Below are positions 8,698-17,031 of a stretch of 64,000 bases of DNA, piece after piece. Source of the stretch: a bacterium (GTDB lineage Bacteria > Chloroflexota > Anaerolineae > Caldilineales > Caldilineaceae). The stretch is taken from contig WGMT01000027.1 in the NCBI GenBank assembly GCA_016124945.1, positions 104,638 through 168,637 of the forward strand, given 5' to 3'. Positions within the stretch are counted from its first letter, which is position 1; every line of letters starts with the position of its first letter. Both the position numbers and the translations under genes were made by a program. The notes below the pieces were generated by a model. The model worked only from the letters and a program-made list of their open reading frames with translations, had not been told where the DNA came from and searched no databases.

Positions 8698-8840
8698 CTG
8701 CGGTTGATAACCGCAGCTACGACAGACGAGAGATCTGCCTATGTCGTAGGTCACGCTACCAGCGTGACGGGCGTACTTCAGCCGGTTCTGAGAACACGAT
8801 TTATCGTGTTTCCCATCGCAGACGGCGGTTTCAACCGCCG
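8698..8840. repeat. Array of adjacent hairpins
   Basis: The gap between the two dehydratase genes holds consecutive palindromes: CTGCGGTT-GAT-AACCGCAG (8698-8716), CTACGACA / TGTCGTAG (8717-8749), GTCACGCT-ACC-AGCGTGAC (8750-8768), GTTCTGAGAAC (8785-8795), AACACGAT-TT-ATCGTGTT (8793-8810) and CGGCGGTT-TC-AACCGCCG (8823-8840). The first three abut exactly. The CACGCT/AGCGTG stem recurs in the element at 23631-23732. A run of GTCGTCGGTCG-type words follows to about 8920. Confidence 0.85.
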
Positions 8841-8920
8841 GGTTACTTGCCTGGACGGCAACACCCTTGACCTTCGTCGTCGGTCGTCGGTCGTCCGTCG
8901 TCCGTCGTCGGTCGTTTCTT

Positions 8921-10081
8921 CTACCAATTCGTGTGCGATCCATCACGCCGCCGCAGCTTCGGCGCTTCCCAGTACTGGAAACTCTGCGCCTTGACCCACT
9001 CTTCGTTGACCTCAATGCCCAGCCCCGGCGTATCGAGGACGGGGAAGCGGCTGCCGTCAAGCTCGTGCTGCACCGGGAAGACTTCCTCGCTGTAGCGGGC
9101 GCGGGCGGGTTCGGTGGGCGAGACGCGCACTTCGAGCCAGGCGAAATTAGGGACAGCCGCGCCCAAGTGGACGGAGGCAGCGGTGCAGATTGGGCCTAGC
9201 GGGTTGTGGGGCATGAGATCGATGTAGTGGGCTTCGGCCAGCCCGGCCACCTTCATCGACTCGGTGAAGCCGCCCACGTTGCAGATGTCGAGGCGGGCGA
9301 ATTGGGTGATGCCCCGCTCCAGGTAGGGCAGGAACTGCCACTTGCTGGCGAACTCCTCACCGATGGCCAGCGGTACATCGATCATTGTGCGCAACGACTC
9401 GTACGCTTCGGGCGTCTCGTCGCGGATGGGCTCTTCGAGGAAGTCGAGGGTGCCCGACGGCATACGCTGGCAGAACGAGACGGTCTCGGCCACGTTGAGG
9501 CGGTGGTGGTAGTCGATGCCCAACACAGGCGCACTGCCAATCGCCTCACGCAATTGCACGAGATAGGACGCCATCTGCGCAATCGATTCCCGTGGCTCGA
9601 AGATATGCTGCGATCCTTCGTAGGGCCGCGGCAGCCCGACGCGGATGACGTTCCACCCCTCGTTGAGGAGCAGACGGGCGTCTTCGATCAGCCCTTCCGC
9701 CGAGTCTCCGCGCGCTGTGGCGAAACAGGGGACGTAGTCGCGCTGCTTGCCGCCCAGAAGCTGATAGACCGGCACGCCCAGCGCTTTGCCCACGATGTCA
9801 TGCAGGGCGATGTCCAATGCCGAGATGGCGGCGGTGAGGACGCGTCCGCCCTCGAAGTATTGGCTGCGGTAGAGCAACTGCCAGATCGCCCCAATCTGCA
9901 TAGGATCGCGGCCGATGAGCAGTTCGCGGTAGTGGTTCAACGCCCCCACCACCGCCTGCTCCCGACCCGACAACCCCGACTCGCCCCATCCATAAATGCC
10001 TTCGTCGGTCTCCACCTTGACCAGCAACTGGTTACGATGCCCCACCCAGATGGGGTAGGGGATGACGTTGGTGATCTTCAC
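8921..10081 (-). CDS. Second mandelate racemase/enolase-superfamily dehydratase
   Basis: The 386-residue product is a paralogue of the enzyme at 7428-8615. It has a capping domain, then barrel motifs GIDYHHRLN, DFLEEPIRDE, PLAIGEEFASKW, ARLDICNVGGFTESMK and DLMPHNPLGPICTAAS. Glu replaces the usual residue pair at several ligand positions in ways seen in galactonate/gluconate-dehydratase-like subgroups, so it probably acts on a different sugar acid from its neighbour. The GTG at 10081 is chosen because AGGAG lies seven bases upstream. The upstream in-frame extension only translates a GTGACAAG tandem repeat. Cytoplasmic. Substrate not determinable by sight. Confidence 0.85.
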   Translation of the reverse strand: MKITNVIPYPIWVGHRNQLLVKVETDEGIYGWGESGLSGREQAVVGALNHYRELLIGRDPMQIGAIWQLLYRSQYFEGGRVLTAAISALDIALHDIVGKALGVPVYQLLGGKQRDYVPCFATARGDSAEGLIEDARLLLNEGWNVIRVGLPRPYEGSQHIFEPRESIAQMASYLVQLREAIGSAPVLGIDYHHRLNVAETVSFCQRMPSGTLDFLEEPIRDETPEAYESLRTMIDVPLAIGEEFASKWQFLPYLERGITQFARLDICNVGGFTESMKVAGLAEAHYIDLMPHNPLGPICTAASVHLGAAVPNFAWLEVRVSPTEPARARYSEEVFPVQHELDGSRFPVLDTPGLGIEVNEEWVKAQSFQYWEAPKLRRRDGSHTNW

Positions 10082-10099
10082 GGAATGCTCCTTTGGTGG

Positions 10100-10139
10100 G
10101 TGACAAGGTGACAAGGTGACAAGGTGACAAGGTGACAAG
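10100..10139. repeat. 8-bp tandem repeat (GTGACAAG)5
   Basis: Five exact copies of GTGACAAG directly upstream of the ribosome-binding site of the second dehydratase. A further run of CGGTCGTCGGTC-type words lies at about 10214-10248. Confidence 0.9.
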
Positions 10140-10244
10140 GTGATCGTATGGACGAAATGATGCGATGATGCGGGATCCCGTCGACAGACGAATCGACGCG
10201 GCGACAATCCTGACGTCGGTCGTCGGTCGTCGGTCGTCCGTCGT

Positions 10245-11198
10245 CTATCTCTCCTTCAAGTACGCATAAGGCGTCTGCCCCCACGGCATAGGACGTCCGC
10301 GCGCGATGACCATCATTTCGTACCAGTCGTCGCGTTCGATCTGGATGTCGGCGGCGGCGACGGCTTCGGCGATGTGGTCGGGGTTGGCGGTGCCTACCAG
10401 CGGGATGACGCCGCCGGGCAGGTGCATGAGCCAGGCCAGCGCCAACTGGCCCAGGGTAACGCCGTAGCGCTCGGCAAAAGGACGCAACTGGGCCACGACG
10501 CCGTCTTCGCGTTGGGCGCGCCAGTCGCTGTGCGAACTGGTGCTGCGGCCGGTGAGGACAGCCTTGTGCAGCGGGCTCCAACAGAGGATGCCCATCTTCT
10601 TCTCCTGACAGGTGGCCATGAGGCCCGTCTCCAACGGTTCGAGATGGAGCATGCTGAACTGGGTTTGCAGGCTTTCGACGCGAGTGTAGGCCGAAATGGC
10701 GCGTATCTCGTCTGGGGCGAAGTTACTCACACCGACGTGGCGGATCTTGCCTTCGGCTTTCAGATCATCGAGGGCGCGGGCCGTCTCTTCGGGGTGGGTG
10801 AGGTAGTCGATGCGGTGGGGCTGGTAGAGATCAATGTACTCCATGCCCAGCCGCTTGAGCGACTTCTCGCAGCTCTCCTTGATGTAGCGGGCCGAGAGAT
10901 CGTATGCCTTGAACTCGTATGCCTCGACCATGCCCTGAAAGACGATGCCACACTTGGAGGCGATGAAGACGTCCTCGCGCGGGATGGACGCTTCGCGTAG
11001 CGCATCGCCCAGGATCTCCTCTGAAACGCCCCGCGGCGCCCCGTAGACGTCGGCCACATCATAGAAGTTGACGCCCAGTTCGTAGGCCCGCGCCACCGCC
11101 GCCTTCCCCTCGGCGCGGCGATCCACCACCAGGCTCATGGCCCCGTAGGCAATGGGAGAGACAAGTTGATCGGTCTTTCCAAGTTTGATGTGTTGCAT
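10245..11198 (-). CDS. Aldo/keto reductase
   Basis: This 317-residue protein has the AKR TIM barrel. The N-terminal LGKTDQLVSPIAYGAM strand is followed by FYDVADVYG, which supplies the catalytic Asp and Tyr. IASKCG gives the Lys and LYQPHRIDY the His, so the tetrad is complete. The late VGTANPDHIAEA region binds NADPH. It fits reduction or oxidation of a sugar or a keto intermediate in the surrounding sugar-acid group. AAAGGAG sits seven bases before the ATG. Length is normal for the family. Confidence 0.9.
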   Translation of the reverse strand: MQHIKLGKTDQLVSPIAYGAMSLVVDRRAEGKAAVARAYELGVNFYDVADVYGAPRGVSEEILGDALREASIPREDVFIASKCGIVFQGMVEAYEFKAYDLSARYIKESCEKSLKRLGMEYIDLYQPHRIDYLTHPEETARALDDLKAEGKIRHVGVSNFAPDEIRAISAYTRVESLQTQFSMLHLEPLETGLMATCQEKKMGILCWSPLHKAVLTGRSTSSHSDWRAQREDGVVAQLRPFAERYGVTLGQLALAWLMHLPGGVIPLVGTANPDHIAEAVAAADIQIERDDWYEMMVIARGRPMPWGQTPYAYLKER

Positions 11199-11217
11199 GT
11201 GTGTGCTCCTTTAGGAT

Positions 11218-11258
11218 GGGGACTGGGGATTAGAGCCTAGTCCCTGATCCCCAGTCCC
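11218..11258. repeat. Inverted repeat GGGACTGGGGAT
   Basis: Arms at about 11219-11230 and 11247-11258 (ATCCCCAGTCCC) pair over 12 bases, with GATTAG/CTAGTC words between. It lies between the aldo/keto reductase start and the end of the SDR gene. Confidence 0.7.
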
Positions 11259-11263
11259 TATTT

Positions 11264-12046
11264 TCACTTCGCAAGTCTCATACCCAACATATACCCGCCG
11301 TCCACACGCAGAGACGTGCCGGTGATGTAGTCGGCGTCGTCGCTGACGAGGAAGGCGGCGGCTTTGCCGATGTCGGTGGGGGTGCCCAGGCGGCCCCAGG
11401 GCAAGGACGGGGCGGCGGCGGCGATGTCGGCGTCGCTGGTGTAACGGCGTTCACCCGGCGTGTCGATCCAGCCGGGGTTGATCACGTTGACGTTGATGCG
11501 GTAGGGCAGCAGCTCGGCGGCGAGGGTGCGGGCGAAGTGGTTGACGGCGGCTTTGGCCATGTTGTAGGCGGCGCTGTTGGGGAAAGGATATTCGCCCAGC
11601 ACCGAACCGGTGACGAGCACCTTGCCGCCGGGGCGCCCTGCTTCAATCTGCCGCACCATCTGTTGCACTGCCAATTGGCAGGTGTGGAAGACGCCGAACT
11701 GCGCCACTTCGATGACGGCGCGCACATTCTCCCATTCCGCCGTCAGCACCGGCTCACGGATCGAAAAGGCAGCGTTGGCCACCGCAATGTCAAGCGAACC
11801 GAAATGATCCACCGTCGCCTGCACCATTTCGTCCACGGCGTTGCGGTCGGCCACATTGGCTTCATAGATCAGCGCCTGCCCGCCCAGCGCCATGACAGCC
11901 TGGGCGGCGGCCTGTGCATTTTCACCGTCGCCCAGATGGTTGATCACAATGGACGCGCCTTCCGCGGCCAAAGATTCGGCGATCCCCAGGCCAATGCCGC
12001 GCGAGGAACCAGTGATCAGGGCGACTTTGCCGCCAAATCGAGACAT
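11264..12046 (-). CDS. Short-chain dehydrogenase/reductase
   Basis: The 260-residue protein is a classical SDR. It has the NAD(P)-binding TGSSRGIG loop at residues 12-19 and VANAAF in place of NNAG. The catalytic Ser lies in VTGSVLG and the YNMAK pair supplies Tyr and Lys. A C-terminal TSLRVDGGYMLG follows. It most resembles glucose/gluconate-type 3-oxoacyl-like reductases of sugar pathways, so it probably oxidises a sugar or polyol. AAAGGA precedes the ATG. It is the most upstream gene of the minus-strand sugar-acid group. Confidence 0.88.
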   Translation of the reverse strand: MSRFGGKVALITGSSRGIGLGIAESLAAEGASIVINHLGDGENAQAAAQAVMALGGQALIYEANVADRNAVDEMVQATVDHFGSLDIAVANAAFSIREPVLTAEWENVRAVIEVAQFGVFHTCQLAVQQMVRQIEAGRPGGKVLVTGSVLGEYPFPNSAAYNMAKAAVNHFARTLAAELLPYRINVNVINPGWIDTPGERRYTSDADIAAAAPSLPWGRLGTPTDIGKAAAFLVSDDADYITGTSLRVDGGYMLGMRLAK

Positions 12047-12132
12047 GGGCTCTGTCCTTTCCAGGGAAGAAGTGTGGGCAACTTGTTGCCTATACTCTTA
12101 CCACGAAGCAGGCCAGAGCACAAAGCCAATGG

Positions 12133-12222
12133 GAATAGAACGCGGATTGAGCGGATTGGGCGGAACAACCCGGATTTTTATCCGCTTGAATCCGCCCAAT
12201 CCGCTCAATCCGCGTTCTATTC
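12133..12222. repeat. Perfect 32-bp inverted repeat, family GCGGATTGAGC
   Basis: Arms at 12133-12164 and 12191-12222 are perfect reverse complements containing TAGAACGCGGATTGAGC. The second arm ends six bases before the stop of the RCK channel gene, so the hairpin could end that transcript. A second family member is at 46192-46279 and a minimal one at 30866-30883. Confidence 0.92.
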
Positions 12223-12227
12223 TGGAT

Positions 12228-14123
12228 TCAGTTCGCAGCGAGGACAATCACCATATCCCCTTCGGTGAGTGTGATGGGCGCCGCTTTGTTGGGGTTGATG
12301 CACACGCCGTACTGCTGTGCGCGATTTGTACTATGGCTAATCAAACGGTAGCCGATAGCGGTTTCATTGTGGCGGCGCGCCGCCTCGACGATGGTGTAGA
12401 AGTTGACGGCAACGTCGGGGCGCACGTAATGCGCAGCCGGACGCAGGTAGATCTCGGATCCATCGGCGTCGAAGATCTCGGCGAAGACGGCATTGAGCGC
12501 TTTGTTTTCGGAGATCTGCGAGAGCATGAGGCTGATCAGCCGATTGCTGACAATGAAGTCGTCGGCCTGGGTGACCTCGGCCAGGTTGCGGTTGCGGTTG
12601 TCCAGCATCTCGCTAACGATAGAAAAGTTCATACCGAGCAGACCGGCCATATCGCGCAGGTGAAGCAGTGTGACCAGGGTATGGGCGTCGGCCTGCTGCG
12701 GCTCCATCTTGTCGGAGTAAGAGAGGGTGATGATGTGATCGTAGCCGGCCACGTCCAATTCATTGAGGACGCGGCGATCCGTGGTGTCGCCCACCTGATA
12801 GACCACACTCTGATTTTGCAATTCGGTACAAGATGCGGCGATCTCGGCTTCGCCGTCGGCATAGTCGGCCACTACCGTCACCAGTGAACCGGGGGCGACG
12901 TAGCGATCCAGCTCATTGATGATGGCCGGTGCGCTCTTGTTCCATCCCAGAATGAGCGCACGTTCGGGCCGGTTCACTCGCTCCAGTGCCGAGTGGATGG
13001 CGTCGTCGGCAATGTCAAAGTCGGCGCGACCGAAGAGCTGAATCGTGTCGTCGTCTTGTGAAATGACGATCAACTGATCCCCGGCGGCGACGAGTGTCTC
13101 CATGGGTGGGTTGAGTTCTGCCGGGCGACCGGGCCGTTGAATGCCGATGACGGTGGACGTTTCGTAGGCAAAGAGCGCATCGCTGAAGGTCCGGCCGAAC
13201 AGAGACGGCTCGTGTTTGAAGTAGATCTCGTTGCCGTCGAAATCAAGCAGTTCGGTGTAGACAATGGAAAGCCCCGACTGCCGACAGGTTTGGGCGATGA
13301 TGCGCGAAATAAGATCGCCGATGAGGACGATTTCGACCTCGTCTTTGCCCACCATACGCGCCACTTCGTAGTTCTTGGGGTCTTGAATTTCGACAACGAT
13401 GTGATAGGGATCGGGGCGGCGATCCGGCGCGTTGGTGATGGCGAGGAGTGTTTTGATCACCTCGGCATCGGCGTCGGCATCTCTACCTGGGGGCGCAAGG
13501 ATGATAATGGATCGCGCCGTCTGTGGGCTGGCCAGCGCCAGATCGCTCATCTCGATAGGGTCGCCGTTGCGGCAGACGATGCGTGTGCGTCCACTGCCAC
13601 CCAATTTGCTGCGGATCTCATCTTCCATCTCGATTTTGTCTTTCGGGCCGAGGATGACAATACAGGGGTTGTGCTGATTGGCGTTGGCAACGATCAATTC
13701 GGAGAGAATGGGAATGATCTGATCCGACCAGCCTAGGATCACCGTGTGTCCACTTTCGACGACGCGCGAACGTCCTTTGCGCAGGTTCTCCAGGCGGCCT
13801 TCGATGCCTGTCGTCAAAATACCGATGAGCAAGCTAAGCACGAAGATACCGCCCAGCGTGACGCCAAACATTGTGAACAGGTAAGCCCATGATCCGCTGT
13901 TCCCGGCGACAGTGCCGGCGTCCATCGTGTGCATGAGGTTCGACCAGAGCAGTTGCGGAAAGCTCAGATCCTGTGCCATACCGGTGGCCTGTAGAAACAG
14001 TGATGCCCCTAAAATGATCACCAGTGAAACGATCCCCAGCCAAAGGATCAGGGCAGGTGTGCCTTTAGAAAAGACATTGTCTGTTGCATAGCGGAGTCGA
14101 TCCAACCAGGTTGCTTTTGTCAT
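12228..14123 (-). CDS. CASTOR/POLLUX-type ion channel with RCK domains
   Basis: The 631-residue protein has a first membrane helix at about 22-46, a pore-like loop around residues 55-76 (MDAGTVAGNSG) and a second helix at about 78-105. Two tandem TrkA-N/RCK-like nucleotide-binding regions follow, starting near HTVILGWSD (126) and ALILGWNKSAP (about 390). This is the layout of CASTOR/POLLUX-related bacterial channels, which conduct potassium or calcium under control of the cytosolic ring. The ligand and the ion are not known here. AGGA precedes the ATG. A perfect inverted repeat follows the stop. Confidence 0.82.
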   Translation of the reverse strand: MTKATWLDRLRYATDNVFSKGTPALILWLGIVSLVIILGASLFLQATGMAQDLSFPQLLWSNLMHTMDAGTVAGNSGSWAYLFTMFGVTLGGIFVLSLLIGILTTGIEGRLENLRKGRSRVVESGHTVILGWSDQIIPILSELIVANANQHNPCIVILGPKDKIEMEDEIRSKLGGSGRTRIVCRNGDPIEMSDLALASPQTARSIIILAPPGRDADADAEVIKTLLAITNAPDRRPDPYHIVVEIQDPKNYEVARMVGKDEVEIVLIGDLISRIIAQTCRQSGLSIVYTELLDFDGNEIYFKHEPSLFGRTFSDALFAYETSTVIGIQRPGRPAELNPPMETLVAAGDQLIVISQDDDTIQLFGRADFDIADDAIHSALERVNRPERALILGWNKSAPAIINELDRYVAPGSLVTVVADYADGEAEIAASCTELQNQSVVYQVGDTTDRRVLNELDVAGYDHIITLSYSDKMEPQQADAHTLVTLLHLRDMAGLLGMNFSIVSEMLDNRNRNLAEVTQADDFIVSNRLISLMLSQISENKALNAVFAEIFDADGSEIYLRPAAHYVRPDVAVNFYTIVEAARRHNETAIGYRLISHSTNRAQQYGVCINPNKAAPITLTEGDMVIVLAAN

Positions 14124-14462
14124 GAGATCCTCAGGGGGAGAAAGGTGAAAAAAGATTCCTATATTTTAACATGACGCCGGCTTTGACCGTCTTGCGCTAA
14201 AGCATGCAATTCGACGATCTGGGTCAATTCGGAATCCTGGCCGATCCGAAATCCTGGCCGATCCGAAATCCTAGTCGAGTGGATTCGTGACAATCTAGCC
14301 ATGTGATGGGTGATTTGTGCCAAGGCTTTGCGTAGCCTGGAAATGGCGTAATCTCACCAAGGAGAGGTAATTTCTTCTGGGGAAGCGCTTTGTATGGCGA
14401 CGATGGCGTTGACGTTTCTCTTCCATTCTTCGTCTTGCGTCTTTATTCAATGTCGAGTTTGC
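14124..14462. other. Divergent intergenic region
   Basis: About 340 bases lie between the divergent channel and radical SAM genes. It holds two direct 17-base copies of ATCCTGGCCGATCCGAA (14234-14250 and 14251-14267) and an AAGGAGAGG at about 14359-14367 that matches no good start. No promoter was fixed with confidence. Confidence 0.5.
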
Positions 14463-15686
14463 ATGGCTTTCACCTTCCATTGGCGGGACAGCGGCACGCC
14501 GCTGCATATCTCCCTAAACGCGGGGACATTGACGCTGAGCTTCGACGGCCGCGTCAATCTGTCGTTCGACGGCGAAGGGCGATTGGTGGGTGCCTTCTGG
14601 GACGAGGTAACCTACCGCCGCGCACTGGACAACCGCATCCTGGCCAAGTGGATCGACCCACGATGGCCGCAGCGCCGTCGTCGCCGTTTCCTCAACGACG
14701 ACGAGCGCCGATCCTTGATCGAGCGAGTCTACACGGCGACGGTGGATCTCTCCACCGGCCTTCTCTTCGGGCAGTTGACACCCCCCGCCGATGCCCCACT
14801 GGTGGAAATCCAAGATTGGCTCGCCGCCGTGCTGCGCTGGGACTGGGCAAAGTTGGAAGGGGAGCGACACCGCTTCCACAGCGTCTACAAGCCGGTGCCT
14901 ATCCTGCCGCCGGATCAGTACCTGTCCACCGTGTTACAGGTGACGGAGGGCTGCTCGTACAACAAGTGCACCTTCTGCACCTTCTACCGGGATCGCGCTT
15001 TCCGCATCAAAACCGGCGACGTCTTACAGGATCACATCACCGCCGTGCAGACATTCTTGGGCGAAGGTCAGTCGTTGCGCAAGGGCGTCTTTTTGGCCGA
15101 CGCCAACGCCGTGATCGTAGCACAACGGACACTCGTCCCCATGCTTGATGCTGTCAACGCGGCGATGCCGGCAGCGCAGCAGGCCGGGATCTACGCATTT
15201 GTTAGCGCACCCGACGCCATGCACAAAACCAGCGCCGACTTCGCCGAACTCCGCGCACGCAACTTGCGCCGGGTCTACGTGGGTGTGGAAAGTGGACACG
15301 ATCCCCTGCGCCGGTTTCTACGCAAGCCGGGCAACGCCGCCGATGTACGCCACGCCATTGAGACGATCAAAGCGGGCGGCGTCGCAGTTGGGCTGATCGT
15401 GATGGTGGGTGTCGGCGGCGAGCGTTTCCGCGAGGTTCACCGCCGCGACACACTGGATCTGCTGGCCGGCGTCCCCTTGGGCGGCGATGATCTCATCTAT
15501 CTTTCGCCCTTTGTGGCGGGGGCCGACGCCCCCTACGTCCAGGACGCCGAGGCGGCCAATCTGGGCAGACTGGACGAAAACTGCATCGAGCAGGAGATGC
15601 GAAACTTTCGCGATCGGCTCAAGCCGTGGGCGCAAGCGCACGAGGTGCGGGTCTCCACCTACGATATTCGTGAGTTTGTCTATTGA
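14463..15686 (+). CDS. Radical SAM protein (CX4CX2C type)
   Basis: About 407 residues. The radical SAM cluster is in TEGCSYNKCTFCTFY: Cys-x4-Cys-x2-Cys, a spacing variant of the usual CX3CX2C. It is followed by a VGVESGHDP strand (SAM binding) and a GVAVGLIVMVGVGG stretch. The N-terminal ~140 residues are a separate region with no clear motif. Relatives are uncharacterised or HemN/Elp3-like. An ATG at 14394 is also in frame. The start at 14463 (MAFTFHW) is preferred because the preceding stretch is Cys/Phe-rich and unlike the family, but neither has a good Shine-Dalgarno. The next gene starts 35 bases downstream. Confidence 0.8.
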   Translation: MAFTFHWRDSGTPLHISLNAGTLTLSFDGRVNLSFDGEGRLVGAFWDEVTYRRALDNRILAKWIDPRWPQRRRRRFLNDDERRSLIERVYTATVDLSTGLLFGQLTPPADAPLVEIQDWLAAVLRWDWAKLEGERHRFHSVYKPVPILPPDQYLSTVLQVTEGCSYNKCTFCTFYRDRAFRIKTGDVLQDHITAVQTFLGEGQSLRKGVFLADANAVIVAQRTLVPMLDAVNAAMPAAQQAGIYAFVSAPDAMHKTSADFAELRARNLRRVYVGVESGHDPLRRFLRKPGNAADVRHAIETIKAGGVAVGLIVMVGVGGERFREVHRRDTLDLLAGVPLGGDDLIYLSPFVAGADAPYVQDAEAANLGRLDENCIEQEMRNFRDRLKPWAQAHEVRVSTYDIREFVY

Positions 15687-15721
15687 GCAGTGTTGCTCTG
15701 TCTACATTCAGGAGGTTTGCG

Positions 15722-16774
15722 ATGAAACAAACGATCTCGCGTCTATTGGTGCTTCTCCTCGCGTTGTTGATTCTCCCCATGGGGGCCCAGGCCGCAGCGC
15801 CTGCCCAAGAAGCGCCCACCGTGCGCGCCGTCCTCTTTTGGATGAGCACCTGTGGCTATTGCCACGAAGTCATCGACAATGTGCTGCCACCGCTTCAGCG
15901 CCAATACGGCAACCAGTTGGACATCCAATTGATCGAACTAAAGACCGACGGCGATTTCCGAAAGTTGAGCGCGCTGGCGATGAAGTATGGTCAGTCCGGC
16001 GAGGGCGTCGGTGTGCCGTTGATGGTCATCGGCGATCACATGATGCGTGGGGCGGCGGAGATCCCGGCGGAACTGCCCGGCTACATTGAAACGTACATGG
16101 CCACAGGCGGCGTCGAATACCCTGAGTTGGGCGCGTTTTCCATTGCCCAGGGCGAACGCTTCCTGGTGGAAGGCATGGTGTTGGAAAGCACACGCCCCGC
16201 CCCCACCGAGGTCAACGGTTTCTGGCTGGCAATTGTGGTGATGGCGGGCATCATATTGGCGTTGCTCTACGCCGCGGCGGCGTGGATGGGCAAAGCGCGC
16301 TGGATCTCGGCGAATGTAGCGTCCTGGGCGTTGCCGGTGCTGGCGGTGTTTGGGCTGGGCATTTCAGGGTACATGGCCTACGTAGAGATGCAGTCGGTGG
16401 AAGCCGTCTGTGGACCGGTGGGCGATTGTAATGCCGTGCAAGGCAGCCCATACGCCTACCTTTTCGGTATTTTGCCCATCGGCATTCTGGGGCTGGCCGG
16501 CTATACGTTGATCCTTATCGCCTGGGCCTGGTCGCGCATGCAGCAGGACCCATTGGCCGTCTATGCGCCGAAAGCACTTTTCGGGTTCGCTTTAGTCGGC
16601 GTCTTCTTTTCGCTCTACCTCACCTACCTGGAACCTTTCGTCATCGGCGCTGTGTGTATGTGGTGTCTCTCGTCTGCCGTGGTGATGACGCTGCTGCTGA
16701 TCACCACGTTGACACCGGCGTTGAAACCGCAGGTGACAGCGCCGACACAGCGGAAGCGCAGTCGGAAAAAGTGA
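15722..16774 (+). CDS. Thioredoxin-like/VKOR fusion protein
   Basis: This 350-residue protein has a signal or anchor helix (residues 5-24). A thioredoxin-fold domain follows with redox motif CGYC, inside LFWMSTCGYCHEV. After a membrane helix near 165 there is a VKOR domain with four more helices. It keeps the loop pair CGPVGDC and the active CMWC late in the sequence. VKOR enzymes re-oxidise a thioredoxin-like partner and pass electrons to quinone, making disulfides outside the membrane. The usual bacterial fusion puts VKOR first; here the order is reversed. AGGAGG seven bases before the ATG at 15722 fixes the start. Such an enzyme would suit the disulfide-rich exported proteins nearby, and it may also serve the cytochrome block, where heme attachment needs thiol control. 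Confidence 0.88.
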   Translation: MKQTISRLLVLLLALLILPMGAQAAAPAQEAPTVRAVLFWMSTCGYCHEVIDNVLPPLQRQYGNQLDIQLIELKTDGDFRKLSALAMKYGQSGEGVGVPLMVIGDHMMRGAAEIPAELPGYIETYMATGGVEYPELGAFSIAQGERFLVEGMVLESTRPAPTEVNGFWLAIVVMAGIILALLYAAAAWMGKARWISANVASWALPVLAVFGLGISGYMAYVEMQSVEAVCGPVGDCNAVQGSPYAYLFGILPIGILGLAGYTLILIAWAWSRMQQDPLAVYAPKALFGFALVGVFFSLYLTYLEPFVIGAVCMWCLSSAVVMTLLLITTLTPALKPQVTAPTQRKRSRKK

Positions 16775-16796
16775 TTGGAGATTGCGGAAAGAAAAC

Positions 16797-17007
16797 AGAA
16801 GCGTGAACACAGATTTCACAGATTCACACAGATTTCCAAAAGGTTTGGACACGGATTTGTAGGATTTTCAGGTTGGCATTCCGGGTTTGAGAAGTAGAAG
16901 CGTGAACACAGATTTCACAGATTCACACAGATCAAAGCTCTCCCAAATCTGTGTCATCTGTGAAATCTGTGTTCACTCCTCTGCCTCCTGCAAATCCTAC
17001 AAATCCG
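16797..17007. repeat. Composite direct and inverted repeat, family ACACAGATTTCACAGA
   Basis: A 37-base segment at 16797-16833 is repeated exactly at 16896-16932, and its near-perfect reverse complement is at 16947-16976. A further 16-bp perfect pair lies at 16852-16867 and 16992-17007 (CGGATTTGTAGGATTT). It fills the convergent gap between the thioredoxin-VKOR gene and the YeeE/YedE gene. Confidence 0.9.
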
Positions 17008-17031
17008 CATCCAAATCATTCTCTCTCCGCG

